12,961 nt of DNA from an uncultured Oscillospiraceae bacterium (lineage in GTDB: Bacteria > Bacillota > Clostridia > Oscillospirales > Oscillospiraceae). Every line of letters begins with the position of its first letter. Within the stretch, counting starts at the first letter, position 1. The stretch covers positions 1-12,961 of the forward strand of contig CAKTLD010000047.1 in the NCBI GenBank assembly GCA_934572445.1. The letters run 5' to 3'. Under the pieces are notes generated by a model. The model was not told where the DNA came from. It made no database searches and saw only the letters and a program-made list of their open reading frames with translations. The translations under genes were made by a program, and so were the position numbers. Positions 7,200-12,961 of this stretch are shown here, one piece after another.

Positions 7200-8195
7200 T
7201 TAACGGTAGAAAAGCTTCGTACCGATACCCAGAGCCAGTGCTTTTTCATAATACAGCTGACCCAGCGCGATATCGTTGGTGGAAAGTCCGCGGTGCCAGA
7301 AAAGGATCCTTTCCTGATCATTTTCGCGTCCGGGCTTCTTGCCCGCAACGATCTCACCCAGCTCCGCGTACAGCGTCTCCTTCGTCAGCTTGCCCGCGCG
7401 GACGTGAGGGCTGAGACTGCCGAGCTTGCCGCCTTCCTTGCACTGTCCCCAATCGTCGACGACGATCTTATCCATTACATCGGTCAGCGTGATCTCATTG
7501 GCACAGATGGTACCGTAGGGAACGACAAAGTTGCCCGGACGCACCCATGCGGTCCTGAGCAGGGGCTGCGGCTCCATCAGGCGGGTCGCCTCGACCATAA
7601 TATCGGCGCCCTCAAGGCACTCCTGGCTGTTTTTGGTAATGGTGATCTTCTTGTGCAGGCGGTCCTCCAGCCGCTGGGCAAATGCCTCCATGGATTCCTG
7701 GCGGCGGCTGTTGATGCGAATTTCCTCAAAATCATAGAGAGAATCCAGCAAAACGACATTCCAGAACGCCGTACCGCGGCAGCCGAGATGTCCAAGAATC
7801 TTGTTCTCCTTTTTGGCAAGGTATTTTGCACCGACCGCCGTGATGGCGCCAGTGCGCATGGAGGTAATGGCTGTGGCATCGATCACGGCATAGGGCGCAC
7901 CCGTCTCTGGATCAAAGAGATTCAGCAGCGACAGCTCAGAGGGAAGGCCGAGTTTGTAGTTGTAAACATAGTCGCCTACCACCTTAACGCCTGCCACATG
8001 CTTGGGTGCGATGTAGCCGCGCAGCACATTGAAATGTCCGTTATATGCGGGGTCGGGATTGATATGTACTCTGGGCTCGATCGAGGTCTGTCCGTTGCCC
8101 TGTGCCCGCAGGCTGTCTTCAATGGCACCGATGATCTCTGCGTCGGTCAGAGCGATCTGCTCAATGTCTTTCGCATTCAGGTATAAAATGTCCAT
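7200..8195 (-). CDS. Ornithine cyclodeaminase/mu-crystallin family NAD(P)-dependent protein
   Basis: A 331-residue protein of the family's usual length, expected to be a cytoplasmic dimer. Family landmarks are PRVHINPD (R42), GVKVVGDY (K71) and DATAITSMRTGAITAVGAKYL (R114), followed by a Rossmann segment at about 133-200. Two things differ from true ornithine cyclodeaminase. The nucleotide loop reads GHLGCRGTAFWN rather than GxGxxA/GxxA. The segment after the Rossmann fold reads PYGTICANE where the catalytic Asp (GxDxPGK..E) is expected. The family also includes ketimine reductases and amino-acid dehydrogenases, so a reductase or dehydrogenase role is more likely than ornithine deamination. 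TAGGAG six bases before the ATG is the ribosome site. It begins 21 bases after the BCCT gene and belongs to the same operon. Substrate unknown. Confidence 0.85.
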   Translation of the reverse strand: MDILYLNAKDIEQIALTDAEIIGAIEDSLRAQGNGQTSIEPRVHINPDPAYNGHFNVLRGYIAPKHVAGVKVVGDYVYNYKLGLPSELSLLNLFDPETGAPYAVIDATAITSMRTGAITAVGAKYLAKKENKILGHLGCRGTAFWNVVLLDSLYDFEEIRINSRRQESMEAFAQRLEDRLHKKITITKNSQECLEGADIMVEATRLMEPQPLLRTAWVRPGNFVVPYGTICANEITLTDVMDKIVVDDWGQCKEGGKLGSLSPHVRAGKLTKETLYAELGEIVAGKKPGRENDQERILFWHRGLSTNDIALGQLYYEKALALGIGTKLFYR

Positions 8196-8216
8196 GAAAA
8201 ACTCCTACTTCAACTA

Positions 8217-9821
8217 TTACCCTTCTTCGCTTTCTGCGACCACATCAATTCCCGCGTCATACTCCGCCTCTCTTGCAATCTTTCTGTTAAAGAACGTTTT
8301 CATAAACGACGCAAGCTGCAGGACAAACACCAGGAAGGTTACCGTCGCACCAAGAGCAGACAGCTGGCGCACACCATCAACTCCGCGAACACCGCCTGCA
8401 AACGCACCCATGATAACGGAAACCGAGCCAATCACGAGACCCCACGCGAGTTTGAGGGAGTTGGGAGCTTCGTCAGAAGAACGGTCGGACGTTGCGCAGA
8501 GAGACGCCAGCGTATGGGTAACAGAGTCAGCCGCCGTGCAGAAGGAAAGCAACAGCGTGACCATGACCACAGGAACGAGGATCGTTGCAAGGCCGAAAGG
8601 AAGATTTTCAAGGAACCCCCAGACGCTCGCAGTGGAACCGTTCTCAATGAGGATAGAGACCAAATCGACCGCTCCGGTCATCTGCCAGTTGAGCGCCGTG
8701 CCTCCCCAGACGGAAAACCACACCATGCCAAAGATGGAAGGCAGTATCCAGTTGATAATCATAAATTCGCGAACGGTACGGCCATAAGCGATCTTAGCAA
8801 GGAAGAGTGCCATAACGGGGGCATAATTGATCCACGAGGTCCAATCGAAAAGCGTCCACCACGCGGTAAGTGCCTCGCCGCCGACATCTACCGGATCGAG
8901 ACCCCACACGAAGAAATTGTTCAGCCACTCGCCAAGGCCGATCGGAAGGGCCTTGAATATTTCAATCGTCGGGCCGATGATGACCAGCAGGAGCAGCAGT
9001 CCATAGAAAATCTTGCTGTTAAAGGACGCCAGCTTCTTCACGCCCTTGTCAATACCGAGGTAAGCAGCACCCGTAAAAATCGCGGTGGTTGCAAGTCCAA
9101 GAATAACCCACGTCGGAATTCCTGTCTCAAGACCGTAGACAACCTTCAGCCCGGAAATAATAAACGAAAGACCCGTACCGAGACCGCAGGCCATTCCGAG
9201 CACAATGCCGATGCTGCAAAGCGTATCTGCAACAGCTGCAACGCCTGGCTTATCGGCATGCTTGCCGAGCACAGGTTTCAGTGTCGCCGCAACGGAGAAC
9301 TTGGACTTTTTGTTGAAGAACAGGTAGGCCATCAGAAGACCTGTAATGCCGTAAAACGCATAGGGAACAAACGTCCAGTTGTAAAAGCAGCGGCCCAGCG
9401 CAAAACGATATGCTTCCGCGCTCTGCGGTGCAATACCGAGCTGCTCAAGCTCACCGTACACGTTGCCGAAATAGACCATCGGTTCATTGACGCCCCAGTT
9501 GACGATACCAACCGAAATGCCGCCGGTCAGTGCCATAGCGAACCAGGTTTTGAACGAATACTTCGGTCGGGCGTTGGGACCTCCGATACGCAGGTTGCCA
9601 ATTTTGCTGAACGTTACAACAGCAACGCAGACCAGGCTTGCCATGGCGACAAGCTGATATGCCCAGCCAAAATTAATGAGGGAAAAGCGGAATGCAGACT
9701 TGCAGATCGTTTTGAGCCAGTCATTTTTGAAGATGCCGAGAACAATGATGAATGCCATAAACGCAAAGCACGGAATCATGACGCCCTTGCGAATGGTTGT
9801 CTTTTTTGTCAAATCAGACAT
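8217..9821 (-). CDS. BCCT-family betaine/carnitine/choline-type transporter
   Basis: A 534-residue membrane protein with about twelve segments and the BCCT signatures. KYSFKTWFAMALTGGISVG (residues 88-105) leads to NWGVNEP, where BetP has GMGIG and WGVAEP. The Trp-rich box covers about 321-352 (WWTLFDWTSW, APVMALFLAKIAYGRTVREF). BCCT proteins import trimethylammonium or related compounds (betaine, carnitine, choline), either with Na+ or by exchange. The GISVG version suggests a sodium site different from BetP's, but I cannot decide between exchanger and symporter. AAAGGAGAG about eight bases before the ATG is the ribosome site. It lies 51 bases after the HAL/PAL-like lyase gene with no terminator between, so the two genes probably act on the same compound. 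The short C-terminal tail makes an osmosensing role unlikely. Confidence 0.93.
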   Translation of the reverse strand: MSDLTKKTTIRKGVMIPCFAFMAFIIVLGIFKNDWLKTICKSAFRFSLINFGWAYQLVAMASLVCVAVVTFSKIGNLRIGGPNARPKYSFKTWFAMALTGGISVGIVNWGVNEPMVYFGNVYGELEQLGIAPQSAEAYRFALGRCFYNWTFVPYAFYGITGLLMAYLFFNKKSKFSVAATLKPVLGKHADKPGVAAVADTLCSIGIVLGMACGLGTGLSFIISGLKVVYGLETGIPTWVILGLATTAIFTGAAYLGIDKGVKKLASFNSKIFYGLLLLLVIIGPTIEIFKALPIGLGEWLNNFFVWGLDPVDVGGEALTAWWTLFDWTSWINYAPVMALFLAKIAYGRTVREFMIINWILPSIFGMVWFSVWGGTALNWQMTGAVDLVSILIENGSTASVWGFLENLPFGLATILVPVVMVTLLLSFCTAADSVTHTLASLCATSDRSSDEAPNSLKLAWGLVIGSVSVIMGAFAGGVRGVDGVRQLSALGATVTFLVFVLQLASFMKTFFNRKIAREAEYDAGIDVVAESEEG

Positions 9822-9872
9822 TTTCTCTCTCCTTTTAAACTTTTTTATTTTGCGGCACAGCGGTTTTTCACG

Positions 9873-11372
9873 TCACTGGTCTGCCAGCAGACCGCCGCCC
9901 TTAAGAAAATCGTGGATCGCTTCGATGTCATCCGTCAGCACACGGTCATCGCTGCTGTAGAACGGAACTACACCGCGCAGTCTCTTCAGCGCAGCCTGTG
10001 TGCCCTTGCCGTAGTGCGCACCGCGCAGATCCATTGCTTGTGCTGCATGGATCCCCTCAACAGCCAGCACATAATACAAATCATCAATGATCTTCATATG
10101 TTTTTCCATCACAAGCGGAGCATTCGTGCTGATATCCTCCATGCCGCCTGCCAGAGGGAATGTGTCCATGCTGACGGGATTTGCCAACAAACGAATTTCA
10201 GCATCCATACTTGCATACGTTTTCTGAATCGTAGAAAACGCGATGGTGTCGTCGTTCGGCGTCAGGTGGCGGGTCAGGCCGGTAAAGCCCGGCATCGCCA
10301 GCTTCAGCGAGCGCAGACAGGACATCTTGGATACATGGGAAAGCGCAACACTGAGGTTCTGCATCCCAAGCACCCACACCAGCGGATCAAAATTTCCGCA
10401 GGAGGTGATGTCTCGCTCCTCCAAAAGCAGGCACGGGTTATCGTCGGACGCGTTGAGGTGGATCTCCAGATTCTCGCGGGCATAGTCCATGGCAGTCCTC
10501 ACGGCACCGTGTACCTGGCTGACACAGCGGAATGACAGCGGATCCTGAAGCGGCCGACCCTCGCTCGGCTCATAGAGATAGCTTCCTTCAAGATAGGAAC
10601 GAAGCGCTGCAGCCGTTTCGATCTGGCGCGGATAAGGGCGCTGGCGCTGTGCTCCATCACGGAGCGGTGACACATTGCCGTTCAACCCCTCCAAAGACAT
10701 GCACGAAATCATATCCGCTGTATGCATCAGCACCTCGGTCTCATGGTAAGCCTCGCAGGCCATTGCCGCAGACAGCGCATTTGAGCTGAGAATGGCAAGA
10801 CCATCTTTTTCCAGCAGCACGACCGGCTCCAAGCCTTCTCTCGCAAATGCCTCCGCCGCAGGGACTACAGCGCCCTTATAGAGGACCTTGCCCTCACCGA
10901 TGAGCGCCAATCCCAGATGAGACAGGTTCACAATGTCCGCCTCGCCGACGGAGCCGCGCTTGGGAAACAGCGGTGTAATACCGCGATTCAGCATTTCCGC
11001 CATCAGCTGTACGATTTCCGGGCTGAGTCCGGTGCAGCCGACCAACAGATTGTTCAGCCGGATAACCATTGCACCGCGAGCTTCTTCTACGCTGGCACTT
11101 TCGCCAACGCCAACTGAATGGGAATGTAGCATATTCCTGTTGAACTGCGAGACAAATTCTTTTGTAACTTTTTTGTCTTTATTCCAGCCAACGCCTCTGT
11201 TGCACCCGTAGATCGGAACCCCTTTATTGGAAAGTTCAAATACCAGCTTTCGTGATTCAACAAGCCGCCCTATCGTCTCTGCCGATATGAAGACCTTACA
11301 CAAGCCCTGAGCAACACTACATACATCTGTAACAGAAAGGTTTTCCCCTGTTAATTCTATGCATTTTTCCAA
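9873..11372 (-). CDS. MIO-less HAL/PAL-fold lyase, likely ergothionase-like
   Basis: A 499-residue protein of the aromatic amino acid lyase superfamily. I start at the TTG at 11372 because AGGGAGG lies seven bases upstream; an earlier TTG at 11393 has no ribosome site. Residue numbers below count from 11393. Fold markers are YGCNRGVG (Y62), FNRNMLHSHSVGVGE, GSVGEADIVNLSHLGLALIGEG (147-168), SFRC (R289), CGNF (F335) and MEDISTNAP (E419). In HAL and PAL the third motif reads GSVGASGDLAPLAH, and its A-S-G forms the MIO cofactor; here it is one residue shorter and has E-A instead. The Asn of GLALLNGTQ is replaced (GLAILSSNA) and the second Tyr (QDPYS) is Leu (QDPLS). So ordinary histidine or phenylalanine ammonia-lyase activity is unlikely. 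Ergothionase, which removes trimethylamine from ergothioneine, is a known MIO-free member. The adjacent betaine transporter supports this, but it remains an inference. Confidence 0.88.
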   Translation of the reverse strand: MEKCIELTGENLSVTDVCSVAQGLCKVFISAETIGRLVESRKLVFELSNKGVPIYGCNRGVGWNKDKKVTKEFVSQFNRNMLHSHSVGVGESASVEEARGAMVIRLNNLLVGCTGLSPEIVQLMAEMLNRGITPLFPKRGSVGEADIVNLSHLGLALIGEGKVLYKGAVVPAAEAFAREGLEPVVLLEKDGLAILSSNALSAAMACEAYHETEVLMHTADMISCMSLEGLNGNVSPLRDGAQRQRPYPRQIETAAALRSYLEGSYLYEPSEGRPLQDPLSFRCVSQVHGAVRTAMDYARENLEIHLNASDDNPCLLLEERDITSCGNFDPLVWVLGMQNLSVALSHVSKMSCLRSLKLAMPGFTGLTRHLTPNDDTIAFSTIQKTYASMDAEIRLLANPVSMDTFPLAGGMEDISTNAPLVMEKHMKIIDDLYYVLAVEGIHAAQAMDLRGAHYGKGTQAALKRLRGVVPFYSSDDRVLTDDIEAIHDFLKGGGLLADQ

Positions 11373-11413
11373 AAGCTCGCCTCCCTTTTTCAATTCAAAA
11401 CCGGTTTGTCCTT

Positions 11414-11442
11414 ATTTTAATACTTGACTGTGATAATGTAAA
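11414..11442 (-). promoter_or_regulatory. Promoter of the lyase-transporter operon
   Basis: On the minus strand, TTTACA (complement of 11437-11442) and TAAAAT (complement of 11414-11419) are each 5/6 to consensus, with a 17-base spacer. The predicted transcript start is near 11407, about 35 bases before the TTG start codon. Confidence 0.7.
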
Positions 11443-11452
11443 ATAGTAATAT
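11424..11452 (+). promoter_or_regulatory. Promoter of the lysR gene
   Basis: TTGACT (11424-11429) and TAATAT (11447-11452) are separated by 17 bases; the predicted start is near 11459. It overlaps the divergent lyase promoter, so RNA polymerase should occupy only one at a time, as is common for LysR regulators and their targets. Confidence 0.7.
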
Positions 11453-11454
11453 CA
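11431..11454. promoter_or_regulatory. Second dyad, candidate LysR activation site
   Basis: TGATA (11431-11435) and TATCA (11450-11454) are exact inverse complements 14 bases apart. The centre is about 35 bases upstream of the predicted lyase start, where LysR-type activators place their inducer-sensitive contacts. The arms are short, so chance is possible. Confidence 0.4.
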
Positions 11455-11461
11455 GGACATC

Positions 11462-11481
11462 CTATGGTAAAATTACGATAG
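11462..11481. promoter_or_regulatory. Candidate LysR recognition site
   Basis: CTATGGTA and TACGATAG form a 20-base dyad with a 4-base AAAT centre; seven of eight arm positions match (CTATnGTA / TACnATAG). The centre is about 65 bases upstream of the predicted lyase start, the classic position of a LysR recognition site. It is also about 12 bases downstream of the predicted lysR start, which would allow autorepression. Confidence 0.6.
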
Positions 11482-11512
11482 AATGTTCTGTTGAAAAGCG
11501 GAGGGACGTACC

Positions 11513-12418
11513 ATGACCATGCGCGAAATGCAAATTTTTCTTGAGGTCGCAAGAACACTGAATATGAGCGCAGCCGGCAAAAGTCTGTATCTATCCCAAT
11601 CTACCGTCAGCCAATCCATTCTCACCATAGAAAGGCGCTATAATGTTCAGCTATTCAGACGGCAATCAAAACATCTGATCCTCACGAAACAAGGAAAAGT
11701 TCTGCAGGACTATTGCCGGCAAATACTGGAGCTGCACCGCAAACTGGAGTATGATCTGCAGCACAACAACGAAAAGTCATTGCGTATTGGAACAAATCTA
11801 ATCGTTGCCCGCAGTATTTTTGGTGAATTATGGAACGCCTATCATCTGGTATGTCCTGATGTGCAAACGAAGGTCTCCCTAGAAGAGAACGAGGCTCTGT
11901 TGCTTAAACTGCAAAACTTTGAGCTTGATTCTGTGATTATTGACAGTGAATGCAGCATCTCGGAGCTCATGTGCCACGAGATTGCCGATGACGAATATTT
12001 CCTGATCTGCGGGAGGGGAAGTCGATTTTTCGATTGTGAAAAAGCTTATCTCTCCGATTTAAAGGATGAAAAACTCTTTATGCTTGCTCGCGGAAACCCG
12101 ACACGCGACTACTTTGAGCAAGCTTTCCATGATCATCATTTAGAGCCCCATACCATAGACTTCAACAACATAGATATTATTAAATCAAAGGTCATTGCCA
12201 ACGAGGGTATTTCCGTCATGGCAAGCGGGCAATTCAAAGTTGAGGCAAAATTAGGTTATCTTCGAGGTATTCCTCTTCCTGAAATCAAGTTCCGTCGTCA
12301 CTTTTATGAGATCCACCATAAGGATCTTCATATTCTACCGCATATTCAAAGTTATTTTGATACTTGTATGTTCCGCAGTATAACCAAATCCTCTTACTTA
12401 AACGGCACTCTGTTCTAA
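11513..12418 (+). CDS. LysR-family transcriptional regulator of the divergent operon
   Basis: A 301-residue protein of standard LysR length. Residues 1-62 form the winged helix-turn-helix with MREMQIFLEVARTLNMSAAG, then LYLSQSTVSQSI as recognition helix, and QLFRRQSKHLILTKQGK as wing. The rest is a periplasmic-binding-protein-like effector domain. GGAGGG seven bases before the ATG at 11513 is the ribosome site; an in-frame ATG at 11519 is possible. It is transcribed away from the lyase operon across a 140-base region holding overlapping promoters and dyads, so it most likely activates that operon in response to its substrate or an intermediate. Base composition is more A+T-rich than feoB. The effector cannot be read from the sequence. 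No clear terminator follows it. Confidence 0.92.
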   Translation: MTMREMQIFLEVARTLNMSAAGKSLYLSQSTVSQSILTIERRYNVQLFRRQSKHLILTKQGKVLQDYCRQILELHRKLEYDLQHNNEKSLRIGTNLIVARSIFGELWNAYHLVCPDVQTKVSLEENEALLLKLQNFELDSVIIDSECSISELMCHEIADDEYFLICGRGSRFFDCEKAYLSDLKDEKLFMLARGNPTRDYFEQAFHDHHLEPHTIDFNNIDIIKSKVIANEGISVMASGQFKVEAKLGYLRGIPLPEIKFRRHFYEIHHKDLHILPHIQSYFDTCMFRSITKSSYLNGTLF

Positions 12419-12534
12419 ACCGACTGCATGGCAAGTCACCGACAGTTTTGCTTTTTAGGATAATCATTATGAATAATAAGGTCAAAACGTTGGAAAGGCG
12501 CTTTTCCTCCGCCCCGCCTTCTCTCTGAAAGTTT

Positions 12535-12774
12535 TCAGCCTTCCAACAGGATATCGTTGAAAGCAAATGATACTTTATGGCAGCTTTTCATGTGCGCGAT
12601 GACAAATGCTCCAGTATTCATCAGCACCGGAGCGTTCAGCCTATCGAAAAAGCGGTTGCCGCCTAATGCGCAGACGGGCTTCTCGACTCGATGGTCTAAA
12701 ACAATATTCTTTACGTTCCCTTTCACGCTTAAAAATGGTGCCGGAGACGTTATATTCCACGCTGCTGAAGTCAA
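12535..12774 (-). CDS. Unrecognised short ORF, possibly a relic
   Basis: A 79-codon frame contains VEKPVCALGGNRFFDRLNAP and VLMNTGAFVIAHMKS, which look protein-like, but I do not recognise the family. There is no clear ribosome site. The frame stays open upstream into the terminator at 12776-12816, so the start is uncertain and the piece may be a fragment of a lost gene. The remainder of 12419-12534 shows no gene. Confidence 0.25.
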   Translation of the reverse strand: MTSAAWNITSPAPFLSVKGNVKNIVLDHRVEKPVCALGGNRFFDRLNAPVLMNTGAFVIAHMKSCHKVSFAFNDILLEG

Positions 12775-12775
12775 T

Positions 12776-12816
12776 AAAATAGGACCTCTGCCCGAGTTGG
12801 GCAGAGGCCCTATTTT
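12776..12816. terminator. Bidirectional Rho-independent terminator
   Basis: AAAATAGG-A-CCTCTGCCC pairs with GGGCAGAGG-C-CCTATTTT over a 5-base loop, with one mismatch and A/T runs on both sides. It directly abuts the stop codon of the minus-strand gene stub at 12816-12863, and so was probably that gene's terminator. Confidence 0.9.
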
Positions 12817-12863
12817 TACAATTTCCGAAACCGTTCCCGCATCTCATCGTCCGTGAGCTCTCC
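12816..12863 (-). pseudogene. C-terminal stub matching the relic at 1809-2089
   Basis: Minus-strand codons give GELTDDEMRERFRKL and a TAA stop. The first nine residues are identical to the tail of the relic at 1809-2089 (GELTDDEMRTWFQEI), and a terminator follows the stop in both cases. Upstream of the stub the similarity ends at a G+C-rich junction and another terminator, so only about 15 codons of the gene remain. Confidence 0.55.
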
Positions 12864-12880
12864 GCGCGCGGCCCGCCCAC

Positions 12881-12903
12881 AAAACCCCGCAGTGCGGGGC
12901 TTT
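12881..12903 (-). terminator. Minus-strand terminator
   Basis: On the minus strand, CCCCGCA-C-TGCGGGG is followed by TTTTGT. It presumably ends a gene or transcript lying beyond the right edge of the window. Confidence 0.75.
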
Positions 12904-12916
12904 CCACGAATTCAAG

Positions 12917-12960
12917 ACCGCAGTCGGTTTCAGCCTTTTGCGCACCGTACCGCAGTCGGT
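12917..12960. repeat. Two copies of a 12-base repeat at the window edge
   Basis: ACCGCAGTCGGT occurs at 12917-12928 and 12949-12960, with 20 bases between. Each unit is itself a small dyad (ACCG-N4-CGGT). The window ends here, so it is not clear whether this is an array, an element end or coding sequence. Confidence 0.5.
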
Positions 12961-12961
12961 C

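Noticed and set aside
7182..8186. 334-codon plus-strand frame
   Set aside because: It is an exact antisense shadow of the mu-crystallin-like gene, which has clear family motifs.
8514..10535. Long 673-codon plus-strand frame
   Set aside because: It lies antisense to the BCCT and lyase genes, has shadow composition rich in Arg, His and Gln, and has no family motif.
9873..11393. Histidine ammonia-lyase (hutH)
   Set aside because: The overall fold matches, but the MIO triad, the conserved Asn and the second active-site Tyr are missing and no other hut gene is present.
11373..11393. TTG at 11393 as start of the lyase
   Set aside because: No ribosome site precedes it, whereas AGGGAGG lies inside this stretch at the right distance from the TTG at 11372.
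12917..12960. CRISPR array
   Set aside because: Only two 12-base units with a 20-base gap are visible and no cas gene is present; too short and too few for a CRISPR repeat.

Overview
The window reads as a chromosomal segment of an anaerobic Firmicute, most likely a gut or rumen clostridium of the Oscillospiraceae type. The evidence is indirect: an S-layer-homology (SLH) surface protein with a pilin-type domain, a FeoA/FeoB pair followed by a short Cys-rich FeoB-associated protein, strong AGGAGG-type ribosome sites, and clostridial-style pseudogene relics. No rRNA, tRNA, CRISPR array or intact mobile element was seen. Species assignment is an inference.

Layout. (1) 3-1382: 3' part of a large SLH surface protein, closed by a strong terminator. 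(2) 1447-2185: no intact gene; a terminator-like hairpin and the frameshifted C-terminal part of a zinc-cluster protein (DUF6076-like, from memory) on the minus strand, then the feo promoter. (3) 2186-4736: feoA-feoB plus a FeoB-associated small protein, coupled by overlapping stop/start codons. (4) 4727-5407: a decayed metallophosphoesterase and a stretch with no convincing gene. (5) 5408-12418: a transport and catabolic locus. A LysR regulator (+) is divergent from a minus-strand series: a HAL/PAL-fold lyase, a BCCT betaine-type transporter, an ornithine-cyclodeaminase/mu-crystallin-like protein, then, after a long hairpin, a YeiH/TauZ-type anion exporter and a dead TauE/SafE exporter. (6) 12419-12961: relics and terminators, including a second stub of the same DUF6076-like tail seen in region 2.

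The most interesting part is region 5. The lyase has the HAL/PAL fold signatures but lacks the Ala-Ser-Gly triad that forms the MIO cofactor, and it also lacks the usual Asn and the second Tyr of the active site. An MIO-free member of this fold is known, ergothionase, which eliminates trimethylamine from the betaine ergothioneine. A BCCT transporter, whose family imports trimethylammonium compounds, lies 51 bases downstream. I therefore infer a locus for uptake and trimethylamine elimination of ergothioneine or a related betaine, with sulfur-containing anions possibly leaving through the YeiH-type exporter. The substrate is not proven by sequence.

Regulation is visible. The 140-base lysR/lyase intergenic region holds overlapping divergent promoters with 17-base spacers. 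A 20-base dyad is centred about 65 bases upstream of the predicted lyase start site, the usual LysR recognition position, and a second dyad lies near its -35. Active genes are flanked by relics on both sides, so the locus may sit in a region that gains and loses accessory genes.
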